Positions 5,233 to 6,240 of a DNA stretch of 6,240 bases are shown here, one piece after another. Made by a program: the position numbers and the translations under genes. The stretch spans positions 1 through 6,240 of the forward strand of contig URGO01000167.1 of assembly GCA_900547435.1 (NCBI GenBank), written 5' to 3'. Numbering within the stretch: position 1 is the first letter of the stretch; each line of letters opens with the position of its first letter. Source of the DNA: an uncultured Parabacteroides sp. Its GTDB lineage: Bacteria; Bacteroidota; Bacteroidia; Bacteroidales; Tannerellaceae. The notes beneath the pieces were generated by a model that saw only the letters and a list, made by a program, of their open reading frames with translations, did no database searches and was not told the DNA's origin.

Positions 5233-6240
5233 ATGTTAGAATCATTATTGCAGACTTCTTATTTCGCCCTCTTTCTGATTATCGCATTGGGCTTTATCCT
5301 CGGTCGGATCAAGATTAAAGGATTGTCGTTGGATATTTCCGCCGTAATTTTCATCGCTTTGCTCTTCGGGCACTTCGGGGTTACGATTCCGAAGGAGTTG
5401 GGGAATATCGGATTGGTACTTTTCATTTTCACCATCGGTATTCAGGCCGGTCCCGGATTTTTCGACTCGTTCCGTTCGAAAGGAAAGACATTAATCATAT
5501 TAGCCCTTCTGATTGTAGGCTCAGCCAGCCTGGCCGGAGTGATTTGCAAGTATGCGTTCGGGCTGGATACGGCAAGCATCGTCGGACTTATAGCCGGAGC
5601 ATTGACCAGTACGCCGGGTCTTGCGGTAGCTATCGACACACCCCAATCCGCCTCGGACTCGATTGACTACGGTATCGCTTACCCGTTCGGTGTCATAGGC
5701 GTAATCCTGTTCGTCAAGTTATTACCTAAAATTCTCCGTATAGACCTGCAGGCCGAAGCTAAACGCCTGGAGGAGGAACGGAAGGGCCGGTTCCCGGAGT
5801 TGCAGCGCGCCACATTCCGGGTGGAGAATGAAAAGGTGCTGAACAAGACTTTGGCGCAACTCCAAATCCGGAACATGACCGGAGCCGTGGTGTCGCGCAT
5901 CAAGCATAACGACGAAATCTCTATGCCCCGGGCAAACACCGTGCTTCATGAAGGAGACTTGATTCGGGTTGTAGGTAATAAAAACTCGATAGAGCAGGTG
6001 AAATTGCTTATCGGAGAGCAGGTGAACGGGGATATTCCTTTCACGAAAACCCAAGAATTGCAATCCCTCTTGCTTACGAATAAGAATATAATAGGCCGCA
6101 CATTGGGCGAATTGAACCTTCAGGGAAGTTTCGGATGTACCGTGACACGTGTCCGCCGAAGTGGTATCGACCTGTTGGCCGAGTCCAATCTGGCGTTGAA
6201 ATTCGGGGATAAACTGATGGTGGCCGGAGAGAAAGACAAC
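5233..6240 (+). CDS. AspT/YidE-type transporter with RCK_C domains (partial, runs off the window)
   Basis: From ATG 5233 the frame is open for 336 codons to the window edge with no stop, so the C-terminal part is missing; full YidE/YbjL-type proteins are about 550 residues. Residues 1-170 are strongly hydrophobic (helices near 10-25, 35-50, 57-70, 86-104, 114-132, 148-164) and contain GIQAGPGFF (69-77) and LTSTPGLA (124-131), typical of the first half of the aspartate:alanine exchanger (AspT) fold. A charged linker follows (172-190), then two RCK_C (TrkA_C)-like domains: about 193-262 (hallmark GDLIRVVGN, 241-249) and about 277 onwards (hallmark GDKLMVAGEKD, 325-335). The second membrane half is expected beyond the window. 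AspT relatives exchange aspartate/alanine or export succinate; the substrate here is not shown. Start choice is supported by the -7 box at 5202-5209. Confidence 0.88.
   Translation, partial: MLESLLQTSYFALFLIIALGFILGRIKIKGLSLDISAVIFIALLFGHFGVTIPKELGNIGLVLFIFTIGIQAGPGFFDSFRSKGKTLIILALLIVGSASLAGVICKYAFGLDTASIVGLIAGALTSTPGLAVAIDTPQSASDSIDYGIAYPFGVIGVILFVKLLPKILRIDLQAEAKRLEEERKGRFPELQRATFRVENEKVLNKTLAQLQIRNMTGAVVSRIKHNDEISMPRANTVLHEGDLIRVVGNKNSIEQVKLLIGEQVNGDIPFTKTQELQSLLLTNKNIIGRTLGELNLQGSFGCTVTRVRRSGIDLLAESNLALKFGDKLMVAGEKDN

Noticed and set aside
5722..6063. A 113-codon - strand frame, and the 5679-5939 frame, opposite the AspT/YidE-like gene
   Set aside because: Both are antisense to a continuous, recognisable transporter frame and have no family features.

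Overview
The window looks like chromosomal DNA from a Bacteroidales gut-type bacterium, probably Bacteroides or Parabacteroides. The signs are a DUF3256 protein (a family I know only from this order), signal peptides that all end in Ala|Gln, Bacteroidota-type -7 promoter boxes (TAnnTTTG), A/T-rich leaders without a clear Shine-Dalgarno, and TAA as the terminal stop of all six genes whose 3' ends are inside the window.

Layout. Positions 1-184 hold a probable terminator of an upstream gene and a promoter. On the + strand follow a secreted SagB/ThcOx-like nitroreductase (185-820), interrupted by an in-frame TGA, then a hairpin, then a small outer-membrane beta-barrel protein (916-1427) whose signal peptide and mature part lie in different frames. 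Convergent to these, on the - strand, are in order of transcription truA (5122-4373), an EamA/DMT transporter (4369-3470, interrupted by in-frame TGA), a DUF3256 exported protein (3364-2732) and an AraJ-like MFS exporter (2717-1575). Divergent from truA is the first 336 codons of an AspT/YidE-type transporter with RCK_C domains (5233 to the window edge), which has no stop inside the window.

The genes are mostly ordinary housekeeping and envelope functions: tRNA modification, export, and envelope proteins. The unusual points are two. First, three of the six genes with both ends in the window are broken by a single lesion each (two TGA, one frameshift), while all the others are clean. This is best explained by local pseudogenisation or sequence error; a TGA-recoding reading is possible but poorly supported. 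Second, an imperfectly palindromic dispersed repeat (23 of 24 core bases identical) lies directly downstream of two different - strand genes, the MFS gene and the EamA gene. I did not find a clear novel multi-gene system here.
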